NCBI RefSeq assembly: GCF_029350945.1
Contig: NZ_JARKMS010000006.1
Location: 124,001-188,000, forward strand
Length of the DNA stretch: 64,000 nucleotides
Reading direction: 5' to 3'
DNA from: Maribacter huludaoensis
GTDB taxonomy: Bacteria > Bacteroidota > Bacteroidia > Flavobacteriales > Flavobacteriaceae
This document shows, piece after piece, positions 1 to 9,206 of the stretch (position 1 is its first letter; every line of letters starts with the position of its first letter). The translations under genes were made by a program, and so were the position numbers. A model generated the notes under the pieces. The model had not been told where the DNA came from. It was given only the letters and a program-made list of their open reading frames with translations, and searched no databases.

Positions 1-1535
1 ACCACCTTTAAAATTTTTGTGAGTAGCGTGGTGTCCTTCACGGGTTTAGTTTCGGTTAAACTTTTTTCTTCTTGGTAGGAAATGATTTTTTCATTTCTTA
101 ACCTCTCTTTTTCTTTTTCTTCCGGATATTTATTTTTAGCACCAAATTTACCGGCAAGAACTGTGTAAATGATTATGGTGAAAATCCATGTAGGTATAAA
201 TAAATAGAAGAAAGACATTACGTTAAACGCATTTAGCCCAAAACCAAAAACTAAACCTAATCCCCAAGAAACAATGGCGGGTGTGCTAAAGGTTAAATTA
301 CGGTAGGCCGACCAATAACGGGTGTACCCTATTTTTGGGAAAATTTGGTGTTCGGCAAATACTATTGCTCCTACAGGTACAACCAATAGACCAGCATATG
401 TAAGTAAGGGCAGAATTTGAGAAAACACAAAAGGAAAACAAGCAATGGCAATTGTAATAAGACCAACGATAATGGTTGTTTTTTTACGAGAGTGTCTGTG
501 GAATATGGCTTGTGCAGCCAACCCTGCCCTATATAAGTTAGTTATTGCAGTGGTCCACCCGGCAACGATAACAATGACAAATCCAGACCATCCTAAAGCA
601 TAGAAGGCTACATCTCCTGGATCTAATTCAACGATAGTTTTACCTATGATTACAGCTGCACCGGCACCCATAATACCAGCTGCGATCCATGCAACGAAAT
701 GACCGAACATCATACCCGTACTGGTTGCTAGCCCGTATGATTTCTTTCTGGCAAATCGTAACAAAGCCATATCAATTAAACCAAAGTGGGTAATGGTATT
801 TGCGGCCCATGCAAAGCCAATAACTTCCAATAATCCTATGCCAGGTTCCCCTGCACTGTTGATTCCGGTCCATATGGATTTATCTCCCAGTGAAATCAAT
901 TCGTTCCATCCGCCGGGTAACGTAGTTCCTAAAACATCAAGGGACAATGCAGGTAATAAAACCATAGCACCGCTGGTAAACATTACAAATAACCATGGCG
1001 CACATATTCCAGAAAATTCGGATACCGCGTTAAAACCATATAAAGCAATGGATACAACCACCAGACCAACACAGAAAACAATGACCACAAACCACATATT
1101 GGTGGGGTACCAATTAAGTTGTGCCGGAATGTCAAAGGCAAAACGTACCGCAGTGGCAGATACGGTAATCATTGCTGCGGATATAACGGAGAAAATAATG
1201 ACATTGGCCCAATTGTAAAGTTTGGTCATAGAATCCCCCGCAATCTTATTCAGGTAGGTATACAAGCTTAATCTTGTGTCTACGGCGATAGGAGAGGTTA
1301 TGAACGTCCAGCTTAAGACCGCTAATATATTACCGATCAGAAGTCCTAAAATAATATCCATTGTTTTTGCCCCAAGGGCTACGAAAGTAGCTCCAATAAC
1401 AAATTCCGTTGCGGCTACGTGCTCGGCGGCATATAGACCGGCAAAATGAGTCCAATCGTGTAATTTATGTTTTGCAACGGGTAATTGCTCTTCGTTTAAT
1501 TTTTTTAATGCGGAATAATTTTGAGTAGTTGGCAT
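1..1535 (-). CDS. NCS1-family nucleobase:cation symporter (cytosine/purine permease type), 3' end cut by the window
   Basis: Inner-membrane permease, likely importing a nucleobase or related compound with a cation. The reading frame opens with ATG at 1533-1535 and stays open for 511 codons to the window edge, so the C-terminus is missing. It has about twelve hydrophobic segments; an early AAEHVAATEFVIGATF stretch and the Gly/Ala-rich transmembrane pattern resemble the purine-cytosine permease family. A charged, Lys/Glu-rich tail has already begun at the edge, so little should be lost. The substrate cannot be read from sequence. It stands alone, with a 194-bp gap to the next gene. Confidence 0.75.
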   Translation of the reverse strand, partial: MPTTQNYSALKKLNEEQLPVAKHKLHDWTHFAGLYAAEHVAATEFVIGATFVALGAKTMDIILGLLIGNILAVLSWTFITSPIAVDTRLSLYTYLNKIAGDSMTKLYNWANVIIFSVISAAMITVSATAVRFAFDIPAQLNWYPTNMWFVVIVFCVGLVVVSIALYGFNAVSEFSGICAPWLFVMFTSGAMVLLPALSLDVLGTTLPGGWNELISLGDKSIWTGINSAGEPGIGLLEVIGFAWAANTITHFGLIDMALLRFARKKSYGLATSTGMMFGHFVAWIAAGIMGAGAAVIIGKTIVELDPGDVAFYALGWSGFVIVIVAGWTTAITNLYRAGLAAQAIFHRHSRKKTTIIVGLITIAIACFPFVFSQILPLLTYAGLLVVPVGAIVFAEHQIFPKIGYTRYWSAYRNLTFSTPAIVSWGLGLVFGFGLNAFNVMSFFYLFIPTWIFTIIIYTVLAGKFGAKNKYPEEKEKERLRNEKIISYQEEKSLTETKPVKDTTLLTKILKV

Positions 1536-1729
1536 TAGTTGAGTTGGTAGTTAAGTTTGTAATACAATTTATGTAGTATACTGTTCCAATACTTCGTATG
1601 CTTACATCTGTTTGAACAGGGGTGCAATGTATTTAAATTATATACAAACTAACACACCTTTTAACAGATTGTAATGCAGTTTTGTGACAAATAGGAATAA
1701 ATATTTAATAAAATGCCAAAAACATAGTG

Positions 1730-2545
1730 TTATTTCTGAAAATCAATAAGTTTTAAACCATTATCAAACTTAATGTTGGTCCAATTTACCTTGACCCAAG
1801 GAGCATCCGTAACATCTGCATTCCATGTAGATTTTTTATATTGACGTTTGGTCGGAATAAGCATGTCGTCTACTTTTTCATATTCCAATACCATTAAGTT
1901 AGGAGTATCCATAGCTCCAAAATCCGCAACGGTAAATAAGAATTGGTCTACTAGCATTGTATTCTTGTTGATATACAATTGATAGATGTCGGTCGGTTTG
2001 GAGTTACCAAAGTCGAACGATACCTTAACAATGTCATAGTTCTTATTATCCACAGTTTTCTCCCCTAAATATTCATAAGTTATCCCGGGATCTAATAATT
2101 TTTGAAACATGGTAAACCAATAGAAATTAGTAGGTCTATTAAAAGCGACTCTTTTTAGGGCTACAGAATCTTCTATGATATTTCCATTATGCTTTAGCCA
2201 ATATTCCTGTCCGTTATATCCTTGTTCAATGGGACCATCAAAATTACTTAAGGTTCTCTGGTGTTTTTCGTATTTTCCATAAGATAATTCACCGTCAAAA
2301 ATGTATTTTTCGGTTGTTATATCGGTTTTGCCATCGGGCGTTTGGTAGGTATAGGTGTAAACTACATCCTTCTTATTTCTTAAAGTGTTGTAATCACCTA
2401 CTTTTTCAATCATTTTAGAGACAAGTTCATGTCCTTTGTTTTTATAGGTAGCCGTAACAGTTTCCCCATGCTGTACTTTTTTATCGTTTTTACAAGAGAA
2501 AGTTAGTATGCTAAGAAAGATCAGGCTTGAAATTTTATAATTCAT
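1730..2545 (-). CDS. DUF6503-type lipoprotein
   Basis: Secreted lipoprotein of 271 residues. A signal peptide ends in the lipobox LTFSC, placing the lipidated cysteine at about residue 18, followed by KNDKK. The body is beta-rich with many aromatic residues and the phrase YTYTYQTPDGKTD, typical of a Bacteroidota outer-membrane-associated family with a LolA-like look. I recognise the family as DUF6503; its function is unknown. It lies 68 bp downstream of the dehalogenase gene on the same strand and may be cotranscribed. Confidence 0.7.
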   Translation of the reverse strand: MNYKISSLIFLSILTFSCKNDKKVQHGETVTATYKNKGHELVSKMIEKVGDYNTLRNKKDVVYTYTYQTPDGKTDITTEKYIFDGELSYGKYEKHQRTLSNFDGPIEQGYNGQEYWLKHNGNIIEDSVALKRVAFNRPTNFYWFTMFQKLLDPGITYEYLGEKTVDNKNYDIVKVSFDFGNSKPTDIYQLYINKNTMLVDQFLFTVADFGAMDTPNLMVLEYEKVDDMLIPTKRQYKKSTWNADVTDAPWVKVNWTNIKFDNGLKLIDFQK

Positions 2546-2613
2546 GATGATAGGTATAGTTTCTTATAATTTGTTTCTGATTATTTAAATGTAACTAGAT
2601 AAATGTTTTAAGC

Positions 2614-3396
2614 TTATGTTAGGCTGATGAGTCTATCGGCAACCAGTTTCAAGTTTTGTTCATTTATTTCTGGGGTAGGGGAAAGTGGATAGAGTTGTGC
2701 ACTTGGTCTACTAATAAATGCTCCTCTCCAGCCGGCCCATAAAGCTCCAGAAATATCCCAGCCATGTGCCGCTACCAATAAGCATTCTTCTGGTTTGATG
2801 TTCATTTTTCTGGCTGCCCAATTATATGCATCTACATGTGGTTTAAACTTGCCCATATCCTCAATGCTTAAACGTTGATCAAAATACTTGGTAAGTCCGG
2901 CATTTTTAAATTGTGTTTCAACTCCTTTATTGGATGAATTTGTGAATGAAACTAAAGTATAGCCGGCATCTTTTAAGCGCTGCAATGAGGAAGCAACTTC
3001 AGGGTGTGCGGGTAGCGAACGGATAGGATCCACAATTGATTTTTTAGCTTCTTCATGAGTTAAGGTGATACCGTTATTTGCGGCAACCATTTGTAAGGCA
3101 GCGGCGCCAATAATGGCAAAATCATTGTATTGATTGGCAACCGTGGAAACCAAAGAGTACTGCAACATGCTTGTAAACCATAGCGGTAACAAATCATTTC
3201 TGCCGTTAAGGGCTTTGGCTACGCTATCTTTCATGGCGGTTAAATCCAACAAGGTTTCATTGACATCAAAAAAAAGAACTTTGGGTCTATCGGTCTTTGG
3301 TTCTTTTTTATTAGCAAAGCCTATAGCAGGTATTGTTGCACCTGCCGCTCCTAAAATGGTTGATTTCTTAATAAAGTCTCTTCTGTTGTTTTTCAT
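2614..3396 (-). CDS. Haloacid dehalogenase type II (HAD superfamily) with Tat signal
   Basis: HAD hydrolase of 260 residues resembling L-2-haloacid dehalogenases. Motif I is FFDVNETLLDL with the nucleophile Asp44, motif II is SFTNSS, a conserved Lys sits in GKFKPHVDAY, and the acidic motif IV region is AAHGWDISGALWAGW. Unlike cytoplasmic family members it begins with a twin-arginine leader (MKNNRRDFIKKS, then a hydrophobic Ala/Gly stretch), so it is predicted to fold in the cytoplasm and move to the periplasm. The TetR gene lies 52 bp upstream on the same strand and may control it. Substrate is unknown; a phosphatase role is not excluded. Confidence 0.85.
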   Translation of the reverse strand: MKNNRRDFIKKSTILGAAGATIPAIGFANKKEPKTDRPKVLFFDVNETLLDLTAMKDSVAKALNGRNDLLPLWFTSMLQYSLVSTVANQYNDFAIIGAAALQMVAANNGITLTHEEAKKSIVDPIRSLPAHPEVASSLQRLKDAGYTLVSFTNSSNKGVETQFKNAGLTKYFDQRLSIEDMGKFKPHVDAYNWAARKMNIKPEECLLVAAHGWDISGALWAGWRGAFISRPSAQLYPLSPTPEINEQNLKLVADRLISLT

Positions 3397-3448
3397 GATA
3401 TATATAATTATAAAAACATTCTATGTGGTATGTTTTTAGGTAAAAAAA

Positions 3449-4051
3449 TTATTGCTTTATTTGATTTAGGTACATAGATAGCCCATTTAAATATTCGTTG
3501 ATTACTTCATCATCATCATAAAGTTTTCGAATTCCACGTATACCTTCAAAGGCGCTGATTAAATAAATCGCGGCCGCAGCACTTGAAATATCTTTTTTAA
3601 TGGTATTTTCAGATTTTCCTCTATCAATTAATTCTACGAGTGCCCTTTTCCATTCCTCTATAATATTTTTTAGTGCTTTTTGATATACATTTTCATAATC
3701 CCCAATTTCATTGATGAGATTATTTGTGGGGCATCCATGTTTCTTCTCATACATGGAGAAAGACTTAAGGCTGTTTAAAAAAGTATCTTCTAAAATAGCA
3801 TATGCATTACCGTTTTGGTATAGAGGATATACCATTCTTTTTTGAACTCTACGCTGTAATTTTTGGGTAATTACTTCAATGCCTAATTCTTTTTTATTTG
3901 CATAATGGTGATAGAAGGCTCCTTTGGTCATCGTAGTTGCCTTCATTATTTTATCAATGCTTGTCGTTTTAAAACCTTCTTCGTAAAACAACTTAAAGGC
4001 TTCATTAAGAATTAGTTGTTTGGAAAGTTCAGATTTTAATGCCTGTTTCAT
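3449..4051 (-). CDS. TetR/AcrR family transcriptional regulator
   Basis: Cytoplasmic repressor-type regulator of 200 residues. The N-terminal helix-turn-helix is clear (residues about 10-55, with FKTTSIDKIMKATTMTKGAFYHHYANKKEL); the remaining helices form a ligand-binding and dimerisation domain of the YxaF/LmrA kind. It sits between the metallo-beta-lactamase-fold gene and the dehalogenase gene, all on the minus strand, so it may autoregulate and control the dehalogenase. The inducer is unknown. Confidence 0.9.
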   Translation of the reverse strand: MKQALKSELSKQLILNEAFKLFYEEGFKTTSIDKIMKATTMTKGAFYHHYANKKELGIEVITQKLQRRVQKRMVYPLYQNGNAYAILEDTFLNSLKSFSMYEKKHGCPTNNLINEIGDYENVYQKALKNIIEEWKRALVELIDRGKSENTIKKDISSAAAAIYLISAFEGIRGIRKLYDDDEVINEYLNGLSMYLNQIKQ

Positions 4052-4153
4052 TTTGTAAAGTTCGAATAAAAAATACGGTATAGAATGTTTTTTGAGCTGA
4101 TTTAACTAATTGTTAACTGTAAATGCTATTAATAATATAAAATGGGAGGTTGG

Positions 4154-5290
4154 CTATTCATAGTTTTTCCACCAATCTGTATAATTGTTTACGGTATCTT
4201 TTACTATAATTTCTTGTCCAATTTCCGGTGAAATTATATTTAGGTTCAATTCTTTTGCCTTAGCCTTCACTCGTACAATGGGATCTGTCCATTCATGTAA
4301 GGCCAATTTAAAACCGGCCCAGTGTATTGGCATTACATTTTTAGCTTTAATATCTACGCCTGCCATAGCTGTTTCTTCAGGCATCATATGTATATCTGAC
4401 CATTTTTCATTGTACTGGCCGCACTCCATTAAAGCCAGATCAAACGGACCATATGTATCTCCAATTTCTTTAAAATGGCTTGCATACCCACTGTCACCAC
4501 TAAAAAATATATTATCTGTTGTTGTGGTAATCACCCAAGAGCTCCATAATGTACTTTGACCGTTATTCATTTTTCTGCCAGAAAAATGCTGTGCCGGAGT
4601 ACATACTAATCTTATATCGTCCAGTGCCGTTTCTTGCCACCAGTCCATTTCTGTAATTTTCTCTTTTGGTATGTTCCAAGCACTCAAATGAACACCAACC
4701 CCAAGTGGTGTATAAAAGTGTTTGGTTTTATCCTTTATCTTTAAAACCGATTCATAATCTAAATGATCATAATGATCATGCGAATATATTACGGCATCTA
4801 TGACAGGCAGTTGATCAATTTCTATGGGGAATTCTTTATTGAAACGGCTGCTGCCCAATAGCGGGTGAGGTGCAGGTACTTTTCCGAACATTGGATCTAT
4901 CAGGATGTTTTTCCCATTTATCTGTAATAAAAAGGAAGAATGACCAAACCAGATCAACCTGGTATCACCTTTATAATTAGAAACATTTACCTTTTTTAGA
5001 TGTTGTGGAATAATATCTTTTGTAGGTCTTCCATTAGGTACTTTTGTGGTAAAGAACGTGTATACCAAGCTTAAGGTTTCACTTAAACTCATTTCTTTTG
5101 GTACATCATTACTATTTCTGAATTTACCATCTTTATAATTACTGGATAGTTGATAGGTTTTTTGTTGCTCTTTTGAAACATCTCCGCCAAAGCTTGGGTA
5201 ATAATTCGTGAATAATAAATAGATCACCACTAAAACTCCTATAATAGATACTATTGCTATCATTATTTTTTTTAAAATTTTCTTGAACAT
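4154..5290 (-). CDS. Membrane-anchored metallo-beta-lactamase-fold hydrolase (UlaG/NAPE-PLD-like)
   Basis: 378 residues with one N-terminal membrane segment (about residues 8-28), then an MBL domain. The metal-binding HxHxDH motif is at residues 171-176 (HDHYDH); a later GDSGY motif and MPIHWAGF supply further ligands. An early GHSSFLLQ strand is typical of UlaG and NAPE-PLD relatives, which cleave phosphodiester or lactone bonds, sometimes of lipids. The N-terminal anchor suggests it works at the outer face of the inner membrane. Neighbours give no substrate clue. Confidence 0.8.
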   Translation of the reverse strand: MFKKILKKIMIAIVSIIGVLVVIYLLFTNYYPSFGGDVSKEQQKTYQLSSNYKDGKFRNSNDVPKEMSLSETLSLVYTFFTTKVPNGRPTKDIIPQHLKKVNVSNYKGDTRLIWFGHSSFLLQINGKNILIDPMFGKVPAPHPLLGSSRFNKEFPIEIDQLPVIDAVIYSHDHYDHLDYESVLKIKDKTKHFYTPLGVGVHLSAWNIPKEKITEMDWWQETALDDIRLVCTPAQHFSGRKMNNGQSTLWSSWVITTTTDNIFFSGDSGYASHFKEIGDTYGPFDLALMECGQYNEKWSDIHMMPEETAMAGVDIKAKNVMPIHWAGFKLALHEWTDPIVRVKAKAKELNLNIISPEIGQEIIVKDTVNNYTDWWKNYE

Positions 5291-5411
5291 TTACTATTAT
5301 TTGATGCACTTGGTTTGTGTACCGCTTCGGTCACGTAAAGCGTTTAAAAAGTGAATATACGTATTCGCACTTTGTGATTTAAGGATGCCTATTATTTTAA
5401 ATATGACTTTC

Positions 5412-5437
5412 GCTTAATTTTGCGTTCAAAATTAAGC
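5412..5437. promoter_or_regulatory. Perfect 11-bp inverted repeat, possible operator
   Basis: GCTTAATTTTG, a CGTT loop, then the exact reverse complement. Each arm contains TAATTTTG, a match to the Bacteroidota -7 box TAnnTTTG, so the palindrome could carry -7 elements on both strands. No T-tract follows, which argues against a simple terminator. It lies in the 327-bp gene-free stretch between the MBL-fold gene (start 5290) and the arsenic operon end (5618). Confidence 0.4.
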
Positions 5438-5518
5438 AGATACAATACCATCTCCGTACACTATTTACTAATTAATGAACACATTTTCCCAATTAGTCTA
5501 AAAGCGAACATTGATTAT

Positions 5519-5558
5519 AAAAAAAAATTAGGGTCTAAGCTTAATGCTTAGACCCTAA
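5519..5558 (-). terminator. Rho-independent terminator of the arsenic operon
   Basis: A perfect 13-bp stem (TTAGGGTCTAAGC at 5528-5540 with its complement at 5546-5558) and a 5-base loop. On the minus strand it is followed by a run of T (the A-run at 5519-5527). It lies 60 bp past the ACR3 stop codon. Confidence 0.85.
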
Positions 5559-5617
5559 TTAATGGGTTATGTATTCCATTTGTTTACGCCATAGATTAGC
5601 ATATTAAACCCATAACG

Positions 5618-6673
5618 CTATGCAGTTTGAGATGTAGTTTTTGAAAAGTATTTTTTCTTTAACCAAAAGGAAACCTTTACTAAAAAAATCAAGGCAGGTA
5701 CCTCAACCAAAGGACCAATAACTCCAGCAAATGCTTGACCGGAATTTAGACCGAATACGGCAATGGCCACTGCTATGGCCAATTCAAAATTGTTTCCGGC
5801 TGCCGTGAAGGCTACAGAGGCTGTTTTATCATATTCCGCTCCGGTTGCCTTGGTGAAAAAGAAACCTATGATAAACATTAATGTAAAATAGATAAGTAAC
5901 GGTACTGCAATTATCAGCACATCCATTGGTATTTCTACAATCAGTTCACCTTTTAAAGAGAACATGATAACAATGGTAAATAATAGCGCTATCAAAGTCA
6001 TAGGTGATATGGCGGGAATAAATTTGGTGGTGTACCATTCTTCGCCTTTTAATTTCACCAAAATCAATCTACTTAATATCCCCATTAAAAATGGTAACCC
6101 TAAATAAATGGCTACACTTTCTGCAATGGTACCAATTGATATATCTACTATGGCACCCTCAAAACCGAAGTAGGGAGGAAGCACGGTGATAAATATCCAA
6201 GCGTAGAAACTATATGCAAATACTTGAAATATACTGTTCAGTGCTACTAAACCTGCGCCATATTCACTGCTACCATCGGCAAGATCGTTCCAAACCAATA
6301 CCATGGCAATACAACGAGCCAAACCAATGAGTATAAGACCTACCATATATTCTGGATAATCTGATAAAAAGGTAATTGCCAAGATGAACATTAACACAGG
6401 ACCAATTATCCAATTTAGGATTAACGAGATAGACAGAATTTTAGTGTTTCTAAATACCTTTGGTAACAACGCATAGTTCACTTTCGCCAATGGCGGATAC
6501 ATCATTAATATGAGACCTATGGCAATAGGAATATTGGTTGTGCCACTGTTGAAGGTGTTTATGATATCTGGAAAGCTTGGAAAAAAATAACCGATCCCTA
6601 CGCCTAAAGCCATTGCGGCAAATATCCACCAAGTTAAATTTTTATCTAGAAAACTTAATTTTTTAGATGCCAT
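5618..6673 (-). CDS. acr3: ACR3-family arsenite efflux transporter
   Basis: Inner-membrane As(III) exporter of 351 residues with about ten transmembrane segments. The family's invariant Cys is present in [16 protein letters not shown] (Cys121), and the conserved Glu in [11 protein letters not shown] (Glu324); both are known to be needed for arsenite transport. It is the last gene of the operon, starting 2 bp after the arsenate reductase stop and followed by a strong terminator. With arsR, the DUF6428 gene and the reductase it forms a complete arsenate detoxification set. Confidence 0.95.
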   Translation of the reverse strand: MASKKLSFLDKNLTWWIFAAMALGVGIGYFFPSFPDIINTFNSGTTNIPIAIGLILMMYPPLAKVNYALLPKVFRNTKILSISLILNWIIGPVLMFILAITFLSDYPEYMVGLILIGLARCIAMVLVWNDLADGSSEYGAGLVALNSIFQVFAYSFYAWIFITVLPPYFGFEGAIVDISIGTIAESVAIYLGLPFLMGILSRLILVKLKGEEWYTTKFIPAISPMTLIALLFTIVIMFSLKGELIVEIPMDVLIIAVPLLIYFTLMFIIGFFFTKATGAEYDKTASVAFTAAGNNFELAIAVAIAVFGLNSGQAFAGVIGPLVEVPALIFLVKVSFWLKKKYFSKTTSQTA

Positions 6674-6675
6674 TT

Positions 6676-7287
6676 CTATTTATTGATTTGTGAGAATATG
6701 TAAAACAATTCCGTTGCAATTTGAATACTTCTTTCAGCGTATTTTTCAGCTTGTTGCGGTGTGTTGTCAAAAGCCTTTGGGTCTTCAAAAGTAATAGGAA
6801 CCCTTTTTTCTGCACCAGCAATAAATGGGCAACCGCCATCTGCTTGGGAGCATGTCATCACCGCTGCAAATTCAGATGCGGGATTAAACGGATCTTCATA
6901 TGATTTTGAAAATCCTATGACCGGATGCTCGTTCTCAGAAAATTTAATGGCATAAACCGGATTGCTGGTTTCTGAAAGTTTTTGAATCTGAAATCCTTGA
7001 TTCTTTAAAGTCTCCGCAACCATTGGGAATAAGGCGGTAGCCTCCGTTCCACCAGAATAGCAATTCACATTTTTAATATTGAAATATGTTGCCATCGTCT
7101 GTGCCCATACTTGAGATAGATGACTTCTTCTTGAATTGTGGGTGCAAATAAAATTTATTCTAATAGCTGAATTAGCTGTTGTTTTCTGTTGAATAAAATC
7201 TATTAGCGGTTGTAAAACTTCTTTGCGTTCTTCTGTAATTGAATCAGTACTTAAAGAGCTAATCAATTGCGCTATTTCTGGTAACAT
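6676..7287 (-). CDS. arsC: Arsenate reductase, low-molecular-weight phosphatase fold, thioredoxin-coupled type
   Basis: 203 residues. The P-loop CTHNSRR (Cys48, CX5R) matches LMW protein tyrosine phosphatases, and a CX6C pair (Cys146 and Cys153, in CSQADGGC) matches the disulfide cascade of thioredoxin-dependent ArsC enzymes. It would reduce As(V) to As(III) for the ACR3 pump directly downstream. About 40 residues precede the phosphatase core, longer than the classical enzyme; the extension looks helical and is common in Bacteroidota versions. Position in the arsenic operon supports the call. Confidence 0.92.
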   Translation of the reverse strand: MLPEIAQLISSLSTDSITEERKEVLQPLIDFIQQKTTANSAIRINFICTHNSRRSHLSQVWAQTMATYFNIKNVNCYSGGTEATALFPMVAETLKNQGFQIQKLSETSNPVYAIKFSENEHPVIGFSKSYEDPFNPASEFAAVMTCSQADGGCPFIAGAEKRVPITFEDPKAFDNTPQQAEKYAERSIQIATELFYIFSQINK

Positions 7288-7329
7288 AGTTGTTTCTTTA
7301 GTGATTATGTTATGGTATCTTTATTATGG

Positions 7330-7797
7330 TTAACAGCAGTTTCCGTCTGGTGAACAACAAGGTTCATTATTGATTTCTGAAAGATTTAATTTTGGTTTTT
7401 CTGCCGGTATGCCACAGTTGTCTTTTGCTAAACAGTCCGTTTGCTTAGATGTTAGTCTAAAATTGGTACCGTCAAAATCTAATCCGAATTTTTCAATGGT
7501 ATTGCCTTGGTACTCAACTTCTATTTCCAAATCTTCTATTCCCAGTACCTTTTCAGATAGTTCAATAATGTGTATTAATTTCTCTGGGTGTAATCTGTGG
7601 TCATAATCATCTGCATTCCATAGTTGAAAGTTGACCACTTCTTCATTACGGACCGTGCCGCCACAATCAATAAAGTTTTTGGTTATTTTACCTACCTCGG
7701 TAACGTGAAAGTGATTTGGTACCAATTCGCCATTCGGTAATTGAAAGGCGATAGTTTCAAGTGCTGCTAAGTGCTTTTTAATTTCTGAAAGTTTCAT
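7330..7797 (-). CDS. DUF6428 family protein, arsenic operon, Cys-rich tail
   Basis: Cytoplasmic protein of 155 residues with no signal peptide. The core is a compact alpha/beta domain seen in ars operons of Bacteroidota (DUF6428, function unknown). The C-terminus is rich in cysteine: a CX5C pair at residues 122-128, then CCSPDGNCC at the very end. These thiols could bind As(III) or another soft metal, so an arsenic chaperone or sensor role is a reasonable inference. It lies between arsR and the reductase, with a second ArsR-type operator just upstream. Confidence 0.75.
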   Translation of the reverse strand: MKLSEIKKHLAALETIAFQLPNGELVPNHFHVTEVGKITKNFIDCGGTVRNEEVVNFQLWNADDYDHRLHPEKLIHIIELSEKVLGIEDLEIEVEYQGNTIEKFGLDFDGTNFRLTSKQTDCLAKDNCGIPAEKPKLNLSEINNEPCCSPDGNCC

Positions 7798-7834
7798 AAT
7801 GCTATGTTTTAAATTTTCGTATTTATATTATTAC

Positions 7835-7850
7835 ATCGCAATAATGCGAT
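7835..7850. promoter_or_regulatory. ArsR-type operator, internal to the ars operon
   Basis: ATCGCAATAATGCGAT, a perfect inverted repeat of ATCGCA with a 4-base centre, in the gap between arsR and the DUF6428 gene. It matches the site ahead of arsR at 13 of 16 positions, so both are probably bound by the same regulator. Confidence 0.65.
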
Positions 7851-7869
7851 AAAAGGATTCAAATTTTTT

Positions 7870-8199
7870 TTAACAACAATTATTGCTAGAAATATCTTGA
7901 TCTAGAAAGTGTGTCATAATATCTTTCATGCTCGCCCAATTTTCTTTGTCAATACAATAGCAAACACTGGTGCCTTCTACATTACCCTTTATCAATCCTA
8001 AATTTTTAAGTTCTTTTAAATGTTGAGAAATGGTTGGTTGTGCTAAACCTATTTCATTGACCAAATCTCCACAGATACAAGTATCGATTTTAAATAGATG
8101 TTGTAAAATGGCTACACGGGCAGGGTGACCAAATGCTTTAGCGAACAAGGATATCTTGTTCTGCTCATCAGTAAACATTTCAGTTTTTGCTAAACCCAT
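7870..8199 (-). CDS. arsR: ArsR/SmtB family metalloregulator
   Basis: Winged-helix repressor of 109 residues. The recognition region is LAQPTISQHLKELKNLGLIKG, and the metal-sensing pair is CIC at residues 41-43, as in As(III)/Sb(III) sensors. The protein ends in NNCC, a second thiol pair that may add a ligand. It is the first gene of the leftward arsenic operon; an operator-like inverted repeat at 8218-8233 lies 19 bp ahead of its start, indicating autorepression relieved by arsenite. Confidence 0.93.
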   Translation of the reverse strand: MGLAKTEMFTDEQNKISLFAKAFGHPARVAILQHLFKIDTCICGDLVNEIGLAQPTISQHLKELKNLGLIKGNVEGTSVCYCIDKENWASMKDIMTHFLDQDISSNNCC

Positions 8200-8217
8200 T
8201 CTTTAAATAATTGTTTC

Positions 8218-8233
8218 ATTGCAATATTACGAT
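8218..8233. promoter_or_regulatory. ArsR-type operator ahead of arsR
   Basis: ATTGCAATATTACGAT, an imperfect inverted repeat in the arsR leader. It agrees with the perfect site at 7835-7850 at 13 of 16 bases. Confidence 0.6.
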
Positions 8234-8305
8234 ATAATATAGAGCAACTAAGATAATTGATCGTTAAATTTGTGTTATGTGAAGGCTATAAATATAAATT
8301 AGATT

Positions 8306-9202
8306 CTATTTCGTTGGGAAAAATAATTCTTTTTGCTTCTTTCTGAAGGCTTTAGGGGTTTCGCCTACAGCTTTTTTAAATGTTTTTGTAAAGTATGAAT
8401 TGTCATAAAAATTGAAGAAATGGGCAATTTCTTCGCTACTCATATCGGTATATACTAGATACCTTTTTATTTCTATGATCAACTTTTCATTGATCAGTTC
8501 ACTTACGCTCTTGCCCATAGCCTTTTTGGTAATGCGGTTAAGGTTTTGCGGTGTCATATATAATTGAGCGGCATAATCTACCACACTTCTATTATTTTTA
8601 AACTGTTTGTTTATTAAAGACTCTAAAGCCATCATATGCTGGGTGTCAACAGTTACTTTATTTTCTTTTGAAGCTCTGTAAAGTCTTGATAGTTTTACGA
8701 GGACTTGGGTGAGTTGAGCTTCAAGCATTTCATACTTTAAAAAATCATCATTCACATATTCTGTGTCCATTTCATTTATAAGTCGTTGAAACATCAGTAA
8801 ATCTTCTTCTGATAATTCAATAAAAGGCTCACTTAAAAATCTATTGAAAATGGGTAAGGATTGTAACCATTGTTGTGCTCCATGTCTTAATATAAAGTCT
8901 GCTTGAAAGAGTACGCCAATACCTTCTGTAAACTCACCGTTAATAGCGAATACTTGCCCGGGGCTTCCAAAATAAACCGTGTTTTTTTGGGGTTTATAAC
9001 TATTGAAATCAATATTTAGCTCACTATTACTTTCCACAAAAAATGAGATACCGTAGTTAACGTTTCTAAACGGATTGCCACTTTTTATGTATTCGGGCAT
9101 ATTTTCAGGCTTCAGTAAAATAAATTTCGGCTGCGTGCTACTCTTTTGATTTGCGTAATCAGCATACAGTTCCGGTATTCCAATTTGTGGTATATCTTCC
9201 AT
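8306..9202 (-). CDS. AraC family transcriptional regulator of the adjacent RND pump
   Basis: 298 residues. The N-terminal half is a beta-rich sensing domain (cupin-like, with DFNSYKPQKNTVYFGSPGQVF), and the C-terminal 100 residues carry two helix-turn-helix motifs (AAQLYMTPQNLNRITKKAMG and the FNFYDNSYFTKTFKKAVGETP region). It diverges from the RND efflux operon, and the region between them holds five TACCAT/ATGGTA half-sites, one pair directly against its own start codon. This suggests it activates the pump and represses itself. Ligand unknown. Confidence 0.9.
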   Translation of the reverse strand: MEDIPQIGIPELYADYANQKSSTQPKFILLKPENMPEYIKSGNPFRNVNYGISFFVESNSELNIDFNSYKPQKNTVYFGSPGQVFAINGEFTEGIGVLFQADFILRHGAQQWLQSLPIFNRFLSEPFIELSEEDLLMFQRLINEMDTEYVNDDFLKYEMLEAQLTQVLVKLSRLYRASKENKVTVDTQHMMALESLINKQFKNNRSVVDYAAQLYMTPQNLNRITKKAMGKSVSELINEKLIIEIKRYLVYTDMSSEEIAHFFNFYDNSYFTKTFKKAVGETPKAFRKKQKELFFPTK

Positions 9203-9206
9203 AAAA

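Noticed and set aside
793-1218. 141-codon open frame on the plus strand inside the permease gene
   Set aside because: It lies antisense to a clear membrane permease; no domain or signal; a shadow frame.
4185-4559. 124-codon plus-strand frame antisense to the MBL-fold gene
   Set aside because: The real motif-bearing frame is on the minus strand; this has no family features.
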